A stretch of 32,641 nt of DNA from Comamonadaceae bacterium. GTDB lineage: Bacteria; Pseudomonadota; Gammaproteobacteria; Burkholderiales; Burkholderiaceae_C. The DNA is taken from NCBI GenBank assembly GCA_027486755.1, contig JAIXOM010000012.1, positions 1 to 32,641 of the forward strand, given 5' to 3'. Under the pieces are notes generated by a model. The model worked only from the letters and a program-made list of their open reading frames with translations. It did no database searches and was not told the DNA's origin. A program made the translations under genes and the position numbers. Position 1 is the first letter of the stretch, and the number at the start of each line of letters is the position of its first letter. This document shows positions 29,001-32,641 of this stretch, in pieces.

Positions 29001-32000
29001 CAAGGTCGGCGTCAGCGTATCGATGGCCTGTGCGCCGAGCCCAGCCAGGCTGGCATCAAACACGGCATTGCCGGCCGCATCGCCCAAGCCGGCGCCCACC
29101 ACACTGAGCGCCACCGTGCCGCTGGCCACGCCGGCGGTCGGCGTGACACTGACGGTGTAGCTGTTGGTCTCGCCGACCCGACTAAGGGCCGTTACTGTGC
29201 CATTGCTGGCGCTGAAATTGCCCACATCGAGCGAGCCCACCAAGGCCTCGCTGAAGCTCACGGTGAAGGTGATCGCATCCTTGGTCACCGAGGCAGGGGT
29301 CGTGTCGCTGACCGACGTCACGCTCGGCGCCACGGTATCGAGCACGAAGCGCACCGTCTGCACCTCCGACACATTGCCAGCCGTATCAAGCTGGCGCACC
29401 TGCACCTGGTAGCTTCCGTCGGCCGTGCCGTCGGTGGCTGGGGCGCTGTAGCTGCTCTGCCAGGTGCTAGGCATACCGTCATTGCGGATCAGCCTGTATT
29501 GCACCGTGGCCTGCGCTTCGGTGTTGCCGGGTGCAGTGAGGGCTGGATCGGCTGTCACCGACGGGCTGTCCAGGGTGCCGGTGTCCTGGCTCAAGGCAGC
29601 ATCGGGCATGGCCGGGCTGAGTAGATCGACCTGGAGGGTGCGGGAGGAGCTGGCACTGTTGCCGTAGATGCCTGCATAGTCGAGCTGGGCGCCATAGCTG
29701 CTCTGGGTGAGCGCAGCCACGTCACTGGCGGGCAGCAGCACCGTCCAGGATCCATCGGCAGCCACGGCGCTGCTGGTGTAGCTTTTGCCAGCCAAGCTCA
29801 GGCTCAGGCTGCGACCGACGGCCGTATTGATGCTGGTGCCAGGCACCATGTCCTGCGCCGTGCCTGTGACGGTGATGGAGCCCTGGCTTTCCAGCAGATT
29901 GAGCCGGTCGTCACCGGCAAGCGGCTGCAGGGTCAGCACCGGTGGGTCGGTTTTGATGACCAGCTCGCCACTGGAAATATCGGTCTTGGGTGTGACATAG
30001 CCCGACGCGGTGACGGTAGCGGTCACGTCGTAGACACCCTGATCCAGGGGCGCAGCGGCCGACAGATCCAGCTGCCAGCGGCTGGTGGCGGGGTCATAGC
30101 TCAAGCCGGCCGGGCTGCTGACGCCGCTGCCTACGGTCAGGCCATATTGCACCGTGCCCACGGTCACGGTCAGTCCGTCGCCGACCTCCAGCGCGCTATA
30201 GCCGCTGGCGGTGCCTGCGTTGATTTTTTGTGCCAGGCCGCCCAGCACGGGTGTGCTGTCCTTGCTGTCCAGCAAGGTCACGACGGGAATATCGGGCGGA
30301 GCCAGCCGCACCTCCAGCGTGGCAGTGGCGGGCACGGCCGGATTTCCAGCAGCGTCTTGGACCCAGGCCTTGACGTCGTAGGTATTGCCGTGGGCCAGGG
30401 CTGCCATATCGGCTTGGGGCACCTGCACCGTCCAGGTATTGGAATTGGCCCCTGCAAGCACGGTGGCGGTATAGGTCTTCTTATTGAGCTGCAGGCTGAG
30501 CACCTGGCCGGCCTGGGCATCGGTGCTGCCTCTGAGCGCAAACGAGCCGCCTGAGGGGATGGCGTCCAATTCGCTGCGGTTGAGGATGGCATCGCCATCG
30601 CCCACCACCCCGGCGCCGTCGGTCAATGGCAGGGCCAGGCTCAGGCTAGGCGCGACCGTATCGATCAAGACCGTGCGCGAGGCCTGCGTGGTATTGCCTG
30701 CCTGATCGTCAACCTGGGCCGAGAGGGTGCTGCCGCTGGTATCGGCCGGCACATCGGCGGCACTGAACAGCACCTGCCAAGTGCCGTCACTGGAGACTTG
30801 CGCTCCTTTGCTGAGCGGTCCCCATTGCACCCTGACCTGCTGGCCCGCCTCGGCGTCGCTGCGGCCGGAGATGCTTACACCGGCACTCTTGCGGGCCGCG
30901 TTAACGATGTCATTGCCCGCCACCGCATCGATGCTCAAACTGGGCGCTGCCGTATCGAGGACGAACTCTGCCAGGCCTAGGGCGCTGGCGTTGCCAGCGG
31001 TATCGGTAGCCACCGCGCTGACCTCGATCCGGCCACCGCCCAGGGTCTGCAGCTCCTGGGCGCTCAGCGTCAGCGCTACATCGTCAGCACCGCTGACTGT
31101 TCTGGTGATGCTGGCCCTGCTGCTGGCATGGGTGAACTGCACCCGCACACTGGTGCCGGCTTCAGCGCTCAAACGCAGCACGCCGCTACTTGCACTGGCT
31201 TCGGCCAAGGTGGCCCCTGCGGCCACGCCTGTACCCAGACTCAAAACCGGCGCAGTGGGCGCGGTGGTATCGATCTGCGGCAATGCCGTGCTGTCAATGT
31301 CGGCGATGCTGCCAGCCAGGGTAAAGGCATTGCCCGCCGCGTCCCTGATGCCCGCCACCAGCGCGGCCTTGAGCGCCGCCTCGTCGATGGTGGCCTGACC
31401 GTTTTGGCCGGCCGCCACGGTGTAAGTCAGGGTGCGACTGTTGTTGCCTGTCGAACCCGACCATTGCGCAGCCACGCCGACACCATCGACCCTGAAAATG
31501 CTGCTGTCTGCGCCGCTGGTCAAGCCACTGACCGGGCCATCAAAAAGCAGGCTGAGCACGATCTGCTCGCCAGCGCTGTCACCGGGCGTGCCGGCCAGGG
31601 CCGCCGCCAGTGTGGCGCTGGGCGCGGTCGCACCCAGGCTGGGGGCGACGGTATCGATGAGCGGCAATGCGATGGCATCAATATTGGCAATCTGACCGCC
31701 GTTGGCCGTGTGCACAAAGGCATTGCCCGCTGCATCTTGCAGACCCGCGGTCAAAGCGGTCTTGAGCGCCGCCTCGTCGATGGTCGCACGGCCGTTGTGG
31801 CCGGCCGCCACGGTATAGCTCAGCGTCCGGCTGCTGCTGCCGTCGGCACCATTCCAGCTGGCAGCAACCGCGTTGCCATCCACCTTGAAGACGGTGCTTT
31901 GCGCACCGCTGCTCAGGCCATAGACCGATTCGCTGAAGTTGAGCGTCAGCGTCATGGTTTCGCCCGGGCTGTCGCCCGCGCTGCCAGCCAGGGCCGTGCC

Positions 32001-32641
32001 CAGGGCGACCGAGGCATTTCTCAGCGTGGGCCCTGCACCGTCAAACTGCAAGGTCAGCGGCGCGCTGCCATCCGAAGCATTGCCCCGGGCGTCGATCTGC
32101 CGCACTTGGTACGAGGCCGATCCCGGACTGAGCTCAAAGCTGCTGCCGCTGCCATCGACCCAGTCGCCGGCATTGACGCGCAACTGCCAGCTGGCACCGG
32201 GCTCCAGGCCGCTGATCTGCACCGCCGGATCACGGCTCAGGCGATCGGCCCCATCGATACCGGTGTCGGTGCGCAGGGCGATGGTCGGCACTGTTGGGGC
32301 CGTGCGGTCATTGAGCAGCTGGGCGCGCTGGCTGGCGCTGAGCGCATCGAGGTCACCACTGGCCTGCAGGGCCGCGATTTGCGCAGTGCTCAAGGCGCTG
32401 AGCTGGGTCGGCGACAAGTCTGCGATCGCCTGCGCCGTCAGGCCGGTGATGGCCGACGGATCCAGGGCCGCGATTTGGCTGGGCGTGAGCTGCCCCCGTT
32501 GCGCCGCCGTCAAGGCTGCCACCTGGGCGTTGTCCAGGCTGCCTATGGCCTGGGCGCTCAAGGCGCCCACGGCCGCCGGGCTGAGCTGGCTGATCTGCTG
32601 GGCGCTCAGCGCGTCGATCTGCGCGGCCGTGAGCTTGGCCG
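13257..32641 (-). CDS. Giant Ig-like-repeat surface adhesin, BapA/T1SS type (N-terminus beyond window)
   Basis: One uninterrupted frame of at least 6460 residues, still open at the right edge; the GTG at 32570 is only an internal codon. Order from the visible N-terminal side: octapeptide repeats; an Ig-like unit; two ALAG...GE units; a Ser/Ala-rich unit; a 645-residue six-domain block; 11 x 104-residue array; three more units; a second copy of the block; one D-type unit; a lone 104 unit; a third ALAG unit; 5 x 119 array; a cadherin-like stretch with 3 x 125 array; then mixed Ig-like units and the Ca-binding C-terminus. Units mostly end in IDTLAP or VDTTAP, the Big_12/Big_13 style linker. I saw no cysteine. 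It is probably secreted by a type I system and retained at the surface for adhesion or biofilm; transporter genes are not in the window. Confidence 0.93.
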   Translation of the reverse strand, partial: AKLTAAQIDALSAQQISQLSPAAVGALSAQAIGSLDNAQVAALTAAQRGQLTPSQIAALDPSAITGLTAQAIADLSPTQLSALSTAQIAALQASGDLDALSASQRAQLLNDRTAPTVPTIALRTDTGIDGADRLSRDPAVQISGLEPGASWQLRVNAGDWVDGSGSSFELSPGSASYQVRQIDARGNASDGSAPLTLQFDGAGPTLRNASVALGTALAGSAGDSPGETMTLTLNFSESVYGLSSGAQSTVFKVDGNAVAASWNGADGSSSRTLSYTVAAGHNGRATIDEAALKTALTAGLQDAAGNAFVHTANGGQIANIDAIALPLIDTVAPSLGATAPSATLAAALAGTPGDSAGEQIVLSLLFDGPVSGLTSGADSSIFRVDGVGVAAQWSGSTGNNSRTLTYTVAAGQNGQATIDEAALKAALVAGIRDAAGNAFTLAGSIADIDSTALPQIDTTAPTAPVLSLGTGVAAGATLAEASASSGVLRLSAEAGTSVRVQFTHASSRASITRTVSGADDVALTLSAQELQTLGGGRIEVSAVATDTAGNASALGLAEFVLDTAAPSLSIDAVAGNDIVNAARKSAGVSISGRSDAEAGQQVRVQWGPLSKGAQVSSDGTWQVLFSAADVPADTSGSTLSAQVDDQAGNTTQASRTVLIDTVAPSLSLALPLTDGAGVVGDGDAILNRSELDAIPSGGSFALRGSTDAQAGQVLSLQLNKKTYTATVLAGANSNTWTVQVPQADMAALAHGNTYDVKAWVQDAAGNPAVPATATLEVRLAPPDIPVVTLLDSKDSTPVLGGLAQKINAGTASGYSALEVGDGLTVTVGTVQYGLTVGSGVSSPAGLSYDPATSRWQLDLSAAAPLDQGVYDVTATVTASGYVTPKTDISSGELVIKTDPPVLTLQPLAGDDRLNLLESQGSITVTGTAQDMVPGTSINTAVGRSLSLSLAGKSYTSSAVAADGSWTVLLPASDVAALTQSSYGAQLDYAGIYGNSASSSRTLQVDLLSPAMPDAALSQDTGTLDSPSVTADPALTAPGNTEAQATVQYRLIRNDGMPSTWQSSYSAPATDGTADGSYQVQVRQLDTAGNVSEVQTVRFVLDTVAPSVTSVSDTTPASVTKDAITFTVSFSEALVGSLDVGNFSASNGTVTALSRVGETNSYTVSVTPTAGVASGTVALSVVGAGLGDAAGNAVFDASLAGLGAQAIDTLTPTLSISSSKSALKIGETATITFTFSEDPGSTFTWDGSSGDVLVSGGTLGAVSGTGLTRSATFTPTASLASGTASITVAAGRYADAVGNAGGAGTTPSISIDTLAPTLSITSDKSALKAGETATITFSFSENPGSSFSWNGSTGDVVVTGGTLGAISGTGLNRSAVFTPTANLANGSASITVAAATYQDPAGNNGGAGAAPSISLDTLAPSLSISSDKSALKIGETATITFTFSEDPGDGFAWNGFSGDVLVSGGTLGAVSGTGLSRSATFTPTANLQGQSASITVAAGSYRDAAGNAGVAAATPSVSIDTLAPTLSISSDKSALISGQTATITFTFSEDPGSSFSWNGSAGDVLVSGGTLGAISGTGSTRTAIFTPTAGLSGGRASITVAAGAYQDGAGNVGAAGTTPSVSIDTLTPAMSISSDKSALKAGETATITFTFSADPGSSFSWDGSSGDVVVSGGALGAISGSGLTRTATFTPTPGLASGSASITVTGSSYQDDKGNPGSAGNSPSIAIDTLAPTLSISSDASALKIGQTAAITFTFSEDPGSSFSWDGLSGDVQVTGGTLGAISGTGLTRTATFTPSAGLPGNLASITVAGSAYQDAAGNAGGAGTTPSISIDTLAPSLSISSDKLALKIGQTATITFSFSEDPGNTFAWDGSSGDVVVSGGTLGAISGTGLTRTAVFTPTASLASGSASITVAGSTYQDAAGNAGGAGTTPSISIDTLAPTLSISSDASALKIGQTATITFTFSEDPGNTFAWDGSNGDVVVSGGTLSAISGEGVTRTATFTPTASLASGTASITVAGSSYQDAAGNNGGAGTTPSISIDTLTPTLSISSNKSALKIGQTATITFNFSEDPGNTFAWDGSSGDVAVAGGSLGAISGSGLTRTAVFTPSAGLAAGSASITVAGSSYQDAAGNNGGAGATPSISIDTLAPTLSITSDTPTLKAGQTATITFSFSEDPGESFSWDGSNGDVLVTGGTLGAISGTGLSRTATFTPIAGLASGTASITVASGLYQDPAGNQGGAGVTPSVSIDTLAPTLAITSDKSALKGGESATITFTFSEDPGNSFSWDGSNGDVLVAGGTLGPISGTGLTRSATFTPTPNLAAGMASITVVQGFYTDSYGNPGGAGSTPSISIDTRAPSVSAVIDDTAATVTRDAIVFTVTFDEALVGSVGSGNFSATQGTVTAVSQIGSSNAYTVRVTPDAGVAAGTVGLSLMGNGLSDAAGNAVQDANLSSLDSQAIDTRGPVVSAVTDGTSATLTKDAISFTVRFDEPVSGTVGVSSFTATNGTVTSVSAGANNSYTVVVQPTANLASGNVALSLVGTGLSDTLGNAMADANLSSLGAQAVDTLAPSTTISSAALDPDTAANGATNSDFITKTAAQAISGTLSANLQADETVLVSLDGGSSWQAATATVGQNTWRLASQTLSASNTLKVKVQDSAGNDGVVYSQAYVLDTIKPTLSIATVAVDDIVNATEKGSGVTVSGSSNAEANQTVRINWGTQVKTATVDSNGQWQATFAAGDVPTDASSSTITAVVDDLAGNSSDQASRSVRIDTVAPTVSIGIPLTGGAGISGDADNILNKAELDAVPANGGLVISGLSNAEAGQTLSLRLNDLSYTTTVQAGASGSTWSLSIPKADLLLLSHGNSYPMEASVSDSAGNPATVASRTLDVRLAPPDVPTVAVLNSNDTTPLITGLAQKINATSPSGYSALETGDSLAVTVDAQVYTLTVGNSASSPAGLSYSASTSTWSLDVTGQQTLAQGVYEVSVSVNAVGYATPKTDISSNEVAIKTAAPVLSINTVATDGVLNIAESQAAVTITGSLSDNRPGTQTNTAAGRKISLALAGKTYNDITVQSDGSWSLSVPAADVALLTAASYDAQASYTGIYGNSATVPRSLAVDLVRPSLPDAALTQDTGSANATPVTANGAITAPTNTEAQATLQYRVTKDQGTAGAWGSYSAPATDGSADGAYKVEVRQTDAAGNASAVQTINYVLDTRAPTVSTVTDATSASITKDAISFTVTFSEALTGSVATSNFTATNGTVSSVTQVGSSNAYTVVVTPTAGLASGSVALSLVGTGLSDAAGNVPVNADLSSLASQAIDTRAPAVSSVTDATTASVSKDAVTFTLTFDEALAGMPTTSNFSANYGTIDSVTRVGSSNAYTVTVTPTAGIASAQLALSLVGTGLSDAVGNAVQNASLSSLGSQGIDTLAPTLSISSNKSALKAGEVATITFTFSEDPSSSFAWDGTAGDVSLANGTLGAISGTGLTRTATFTPTPNLASGNAGISVAAGSYTDAVGNSGGAGSTPSISIDTLAPTLSSTTAPAVTLGAALAGTAGNSAGETITLTITFDGPVNGLTSGSDSSVFTVNNSGVAASWAGTAGTNTRTLTYTVAAAQNGPAAIGEAALKTALIAGISDTAGNAFAYSSAIANIDSPALPSVDTTAPTISTVAIASATGVQSNTLNEGDVLTATVSLSESVTVTGTPQLALNIGGTTVQANYVSGSGSSSLSFTYTILASQNDADGISMAANALSLNGGTIRDAAGNNATLTHALVADNDSYKVDTLAPSTTAVVTALTDNVGIISGVVASGGVTDDTSLTVSGTLGGATAGASLDAGDSLRVYDGATYLGNATVTVNAGGQSSWTYADSRSLTDAQSLSYAVRVVDAAGNLGVASAAYTATVDTTAPATTAAVSGITDDVGIVTGNVASGGVTDDTSLVITGTLGGATAGAALATGETLRIYDGTSYLGNATVTTNSGGQSAWTFTDSRALSHAQALSYTARVADAAGNQSAAGTAYTATVDTQAPANSAAVTGISDNVGIFSGAVSSGGFTDDTSLVLIGTLGGATAGANLAAGETLRIYDGATFLGNATLTANAGGQSTWTYTDSRTLSHNQALSYTARVADVGGNQSNAGTAYTVTVDTQSPSTAAAVTGITDNVGIFTGTVSSGGYTDDTSLVITGTLGGATAGTGLAAGETLRIYDGSTFLGNAAVTVNAGGQSTWTYTDSRTLSDAQSLSLTARVADAAGNQSAVGTAYTATVDTQVPATAAAVTGITDDVGSVTGTVVSGGVTDDSGLVITGTLGGATAGASLASDQTLRIYDGSTFLGNATVTFNAGGQSAWTYTDIRTLSNAQALSYTARVADAAGNQSAAGTAYTATVDTAGPSFTVPASFSLTEDTVGNLVFSSTALNDASSPLTLTLSVAAGALLGDSGTGITVGGSSTALTLTGSVSDLNTYLSTAGKLRYLGAINANGTVSLGLSTRDAAGNVTSSTASLILAAVNDAPVIAATGASVTFTEVAGPDTGANAQVVNSSLVLSDVDNSTMASATVSISNVKTGDVLALPSNAKFSASYSAVSGLLSIAPASGQSPTLADYQAALRTVTFNNTSDTPDTTARTISFVINDGSANSNAYAQTVLVVATNDPPVLTAPSSISLADTAAANTFANQTGTLSATDAEGATLSFGMTGGTTGGSDVFSSVTYDIKRVGSYGTLYLVSTGADRGKYLYAPSASAINAISSNQSETFTLTASDGSASASQTLTVNVTGSNDTPILTAPSSISLTDTAAVDTFINQTGTLSATDAEGTTLSFGMTGGTTGGSDVFSSVTYDIKKVGSYGTLYLASTGADRGKYLYAPSASAINALSANQSETFTLTASDGSASASQTLTVNVTGSNDTPILTAPSSISLTDTAAVDTFANQTGTLSATDAEGTTLSFGMTGGTTGGSDVFSSVTYDIKRVGSYGTLYLASTGADRGKYLYAPSASAINALSANQSESFTLTAGDGSLSASQTLTVNVTGANDAPIISGSNPSVTFTEMAGTDTSANAQVINNTLVLSDADNSTLSSATVSITNAQSGDQLRFTDSGSLFLVAAESGGVGQQFSSSDGATRRTLAEYQALLRSVQFNNSSDTPDTTPRVVRFVLNDGSGNSNSFEQTVNVVTTPPSVTAVALTAATGAQNSTLNAGDVLTATVTFNEAVTVTGTPQLALTIGSSTVQANYASGNGSTSLSFSYTILANQTDANGISIAANALSLNSGTIRDAAGNNATLTHALVADSASYLVDTTAPTLQSTPISIRGVSSNSNGAILTGYGRDADLRLDDSIYVTLDFSEAVTVASDVKVKLNLGGSTVLAYFGSFGSTATRKIFEYKAVNGDYDWDAQGLTILPGTESIVNPNGITDAAGNVASVNIVNPLTQWLYRVDALAPTPALTAASAPNTGSATVQSSELGTAYLVKTGGSGAVTVSNLASITGAANAKWNSVSISTANTNTSLNLAGLEEGIYSLYALDQMNNLSTAASNTFTVDSTAPAATLTAGTAPNSSSATVQSSEVGTAYLVKTGGTSPVTVTTVASITGAADAKWNSLSIATANTNTSLSLAGLEDGTYSLYTVDAAGNLSAAATNAFTVDSTAPTVGTVAIASATGAQNNTLNVGDVLTVTVPFSEAVTVTGTPQLALTIGSATVQASYASGSGGTSLSFTYTILAGQTDANGISIAANALSLNSGTIRDAAGNNATLTHALVADNSSYLVDTTAPTSNTLSITNIVDNVGTTANIATNGLSNDSTPTLQGNFGGATAAASLSAGDFIAIYRSPDMTGVVSVSANSIGGGGQQIPSTNFKTLYTLSDGNFPSGGNPAPLYLPTAPTVGQLVEIVRNSGWGVNVYSGSTLLYTPASGESAFFQWDGSSWINPLVYAGQATLTTAASGGQSTWQFTDTISTNSATSQYFRYMARLEDTVGNRSTTSSAYGLVLDSSAPTVSTVAIASATGRQNSTLNAGDVVTVTVSFSEAVTVTGTPQLALTVGSSTVQASYASGSGGTSLSFTYTVLAGQTDANGISIAADALSLNSGTIRDAAGNNATITHALVADNAGYLVDTTAPNLYGYNTRVAGGGGYWFIDGVQGFTSGFMPTVMGGTRLGISVWTDPDVTSIDYSITGGYTGTVTNDGVNGFDYGNFWEFYITTPNASVSAGTINFVFRDAAGNGVDAFATGGTNSVFDITINSSPLVLDLDGNGVRTTPVQRGVLFDVLAAGSPVRSGWTDGIDGLLVLDLNGDGQISDGRELFGNGTDTPSGKAADGFAALAQYDLNQDAVIDSQDAVFSRLQVWVDANIDGVTGSSELKSLADLGVASLGLQAHVGTQTDNGNLLGLNASWTGSDGVVHDLVDVFFGATSLQGWVERATQRLDLAADPQANAVSVHRADVLAVEQSTLVVKTGANDVLRLEESGWVASGSEVSVDGHSYGLWSNAGAHLWIDRNATMQPVL
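14409..14774 (-). repeat. Dispersed 122-residue Ig-like unit, copy iv
   Basis: Begins TVSTVAIASATGRQNSTLNA and ends LVDTTAP. It is a near-identical paralogue of the units at 15435-15800, 16827-17192 and 21303-21668, each exactly 366 bp. It resembles the SwmB-type (TIGR02059-like) repeat with TFSEAVTVTGTPQLAL. The copies are separated by unrelated domains. Confidence 0.85.
14775..15434 (-). repeat. 220-residue unit: a 119-type repeat with an inserted domain
   Basis: The start (ITNIVDNVGTTANIATNGLS, LQGNFGGATAAASLSAGDF) and the end (ASGGQSTWQFTDTISTN, ARLEDTVGNRSTT) align with the two halves of the 119-residue units of the 19518-21302 array. Between them, at about 14962-15260, sit about 100 extra residues that are aromatic-rich (NSGWGVNVYSGSTLLYTP, SAFFQWDGSSW) and unlike any other unit here. 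Confidence 0.75.
15435..15800 (-). repeat. Dispersed 122-residue Ig-like unit, copy iii
   Basis: Begins TVGTVAIASATGAQNNTLNV; same length and ending (LVDTTAP) as the other three copies. It sits between the two-copy ATVQSSE repeat and the unit with the inserted domain. Confidence 0.85.
15801..16412 (-). repeat. Two tandem 102-residue units (ATVQSSE-LVKTGG type)
   Basis: Two consecutive units of exactly 306 bp each share SATVQSSE(L/V)GTAYLVKTGG, ASITGAA(N/D)AKWNS and the ending FTVDSTAP. They are part of the adhesin stalk and have no counterpart elsewhere in the window. Confidence 0.85.
16827..17192 (-). repeat. Dispersed 122-residue Ig-like unit, copy ii
   Basis: Begins SVTAVALTAATGAQNSTLNA and ends LVDTTAP; 366 bp like its three paralogues. 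It follows the second FTE-type cadherin-like unit. Confidence 0.85.
17619..18743 (-). repeat. Tandem array of three 125-residue cadherin-like units
   Basis: Exactly 3 x 375 bp. Each unit carries LTAPSSISL.DTAA, GTLSATDAEG.TLSFGM, SVTYDIK.VGSYGTLYL and ends QTLTVNVTG.ND, a VCBS/cadherin-like linker. Long stretches, such as the DNA encoding GGSDVFSSVTYDIK, are almost base-identical between copies, a sign of recent duplication or gene conversion. Paralogous FTE units of 142 residues (17193-17618) and 140 residues (18744-19163) flank the array on both sides. Confidence 0.93.
19518..21302 (-). repeat. Tandem array of five 119-residue Ig-like units
   Basis: Exactly 5 x 357 bp with no length change. 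Each unit starts with a V(T/S)(A/G)(L/I)(T/S)D(N/D)VG core. It continues through GG(V/F/Y)TDD, GTLGGATAG, LRIYDG and GNATVT, and ends TATVDT(Q/T/A). The array belongs to the extracellular stalk. Confidence 0.95.
21303..21668 (-). repeat. Dispersed 122-residue Ig-like unit, copy i
   Basis: Begins TISTVAIASATGVQSNTLNE and ends KVDTLAP. It is the most divergent of the four 366-bp copies and lies directly before the five-unit array in protein order. Confidence 0.82.
21669..22055 (-). repeat. 129-residue ALAG-type unit (third copy)
   Basis: Contains ALAGTAGNSAGETITLTITF, GPVNGLTSGSDSSVFTV and AALKTALIAGISDTAGNAF. Paralogues of 129 and 128 residues lie at 31641-32027 and 31257-31640, far away at the N-terminal side of the visible protein. 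Confidence 0.85.
22056..22367 (-). repeat. Isolated 104-residue unit of the array type
   Basis: A single 312-bp unit beginning TLSISSNKSALKAGEVATIT. It is clearly of the same family and length as the 11 units at 25575-29006 but 3.2 kb away, between a D-type unit and an ALAG-type unit. Confidence 0.92.
22686..24620 (-). repeat. 645-residue six-domain block, copy 2
   Basis: Six domains in the same order as 29007-30941. Landmarks are NATEKGSGVTVSG, GDADNILNKAELDAVP, LAPPDVPTVAVLNSNDTTP, GYATPKTDISSNEVAIKT, AGRKISLALAGKTY, LPDAALTQDTG and a final D-type unit (TVSTVTDATSASITKDAISF). The total is exactly 1935 bp, as in copy 1, although small compensating indels exist. Confidence 0.9.
25575..29006 (-). 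repeat. Tandem array of eleven 104-residue Ig-like units
   Basis: Exactly 11 x 312 bp with no length variation. The consensus runs TLSISSDKSALK.G.TATIT, then F(T/S)FSEDPG.SF.W(D/N)GS.GDV, VSGGTLGAISGTGLTR.A, FTPTA.LASG.ASITVA and YQDAAGN.GGAGTTPSISID, ending in TLAP. It resembles bacterial Ig-like (Big_12-type) domains. The units form the longest uniform stretch of the stalk. Confidence 0.96.
29007..30941 (-). repeat. 645-residue six-domain block, copy 1
   Basis: Begins SLSIDAVAGNDIVNA. Landmarks, in order, are GDGDAILNRSELDAIP (EF-hand-like), LAPPDIPVVTLLDSKDSTP, GYVTPKTDISSGELVIKT, LLESQGSITVTGTAQD, MPDAALSQDTG and a D-type unit starting SVTSVSDTTPASVTKDAITF. It abuts the 11-unit array and is paralogous over its whole length to 22686-24620. 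Confidence 0.9.
31257..32027 (-). repeat. Two tandem ALAG-type Ig-like units (128 and 129 residues)
   Basis: Unit boundaries are at 31640/31641. Both contain ALAG..GDS.GE, GL(S/T)SGA.S..F.VDG, YTVAAG.NG.ATIDEAALK and (L/I).DAAGNAF. They are related to the later unit at 21669-22055. Confidence 0.88.
32319..32633 (-). repeat. Octapeptide repeat region of the adhesin
   Basis: Thirteen consecutive units with the pattern L-(S/T/D)-x-x-(Q/A)-(I/V)-x-x, for example LTAAQIDA, LSAQQISQ, LTPSQIAA, LSTAQIAA. Eleven successive units are exactly 8 residues (24 bp), one is 9 and the last is 8. The region continues to the right edge of the window, so its full length and the true N-terminus of the protein are unknown. 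It is Ala/Gln/Leu-rich and differs completely from the Thr/Gly-rich Ig-like stalk. Confidence 0.88.

Noticed and set aside
25575..29006. Regular 312-bp DNA periodicity suggesting a satellite, CRISPR or VNTR locus
   Set aside because: Units are far too long for CRISPR, differ from each other, and are fully explained by in-frame 104-residue protein repeats.

Overview
The window is GC-rich DNA from a betaproteobacterium. The gene types and orders (dnaK-dnaJ, cysI-DUF934-cysH-cysD-cysN, FdxA plus a TrxR-like ferredoxin-NADP reductase) point to Burkholderiales, probably a Comamonadaceae-like genus. No 16S or other marker is present to narrow this further.

Left part (1-5193), ordinary core genes. 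The 3' part of dnaK and a complete dnaJ run on the + strand, with a strong hairpin between them. A REP-like palindrome follows, then three genes on the - strand: dsbB, a small Cys-containing protein of unknown function, and an orphan periplasmic substrate-binding protein of the LivK type.

Middle (5194-12263), an assimilatory sulfate reduction operon on the + strand: cysI, a DUF934 gene, a translationally coupled 22-codon mini-ORF, cysH (APS reductase, TTG start), cysD and cysN. Most junctions overlap by 1-4 nt. There is no cysJ and no APS kinase domain, so the route looks like sulfate > APS > sulfite > sulfide. A 7Fe ferredoxin (fdxA) and a ferredoxin-NADP reductase follow directly and could feed electrons to CysI.

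12206-13154 is an 893-bp cassette carrying a VapBC-type toxin-antitoxin pair. It is flanked by an exact 56-bp direct repeat of the last 18 codons of the reductase gene, so the gene's 3' end is reconstituted on one side, as in a genomic-island insertion but on a very small scale.

13257-32641 is one open reading frame on the - strand, at least 6460 residues long and running off the right edge. It encodes a giant, apparently cysteine-free, Ig-like-repeat surface adhesin of the BapA/type I secretion class. It contains an octapeptide-repeat region, a 645-residue six-domain block present twice, an exact 11 x 104-residue array, a 5 x 119 array, a 3 x 125 array, several dispersed paralogous units, one unit carrying an inserted domain, and a Ca-binding/T1SS-like C-terminus. 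The numerous ORFs on the opposite strand are shadows of this gene.
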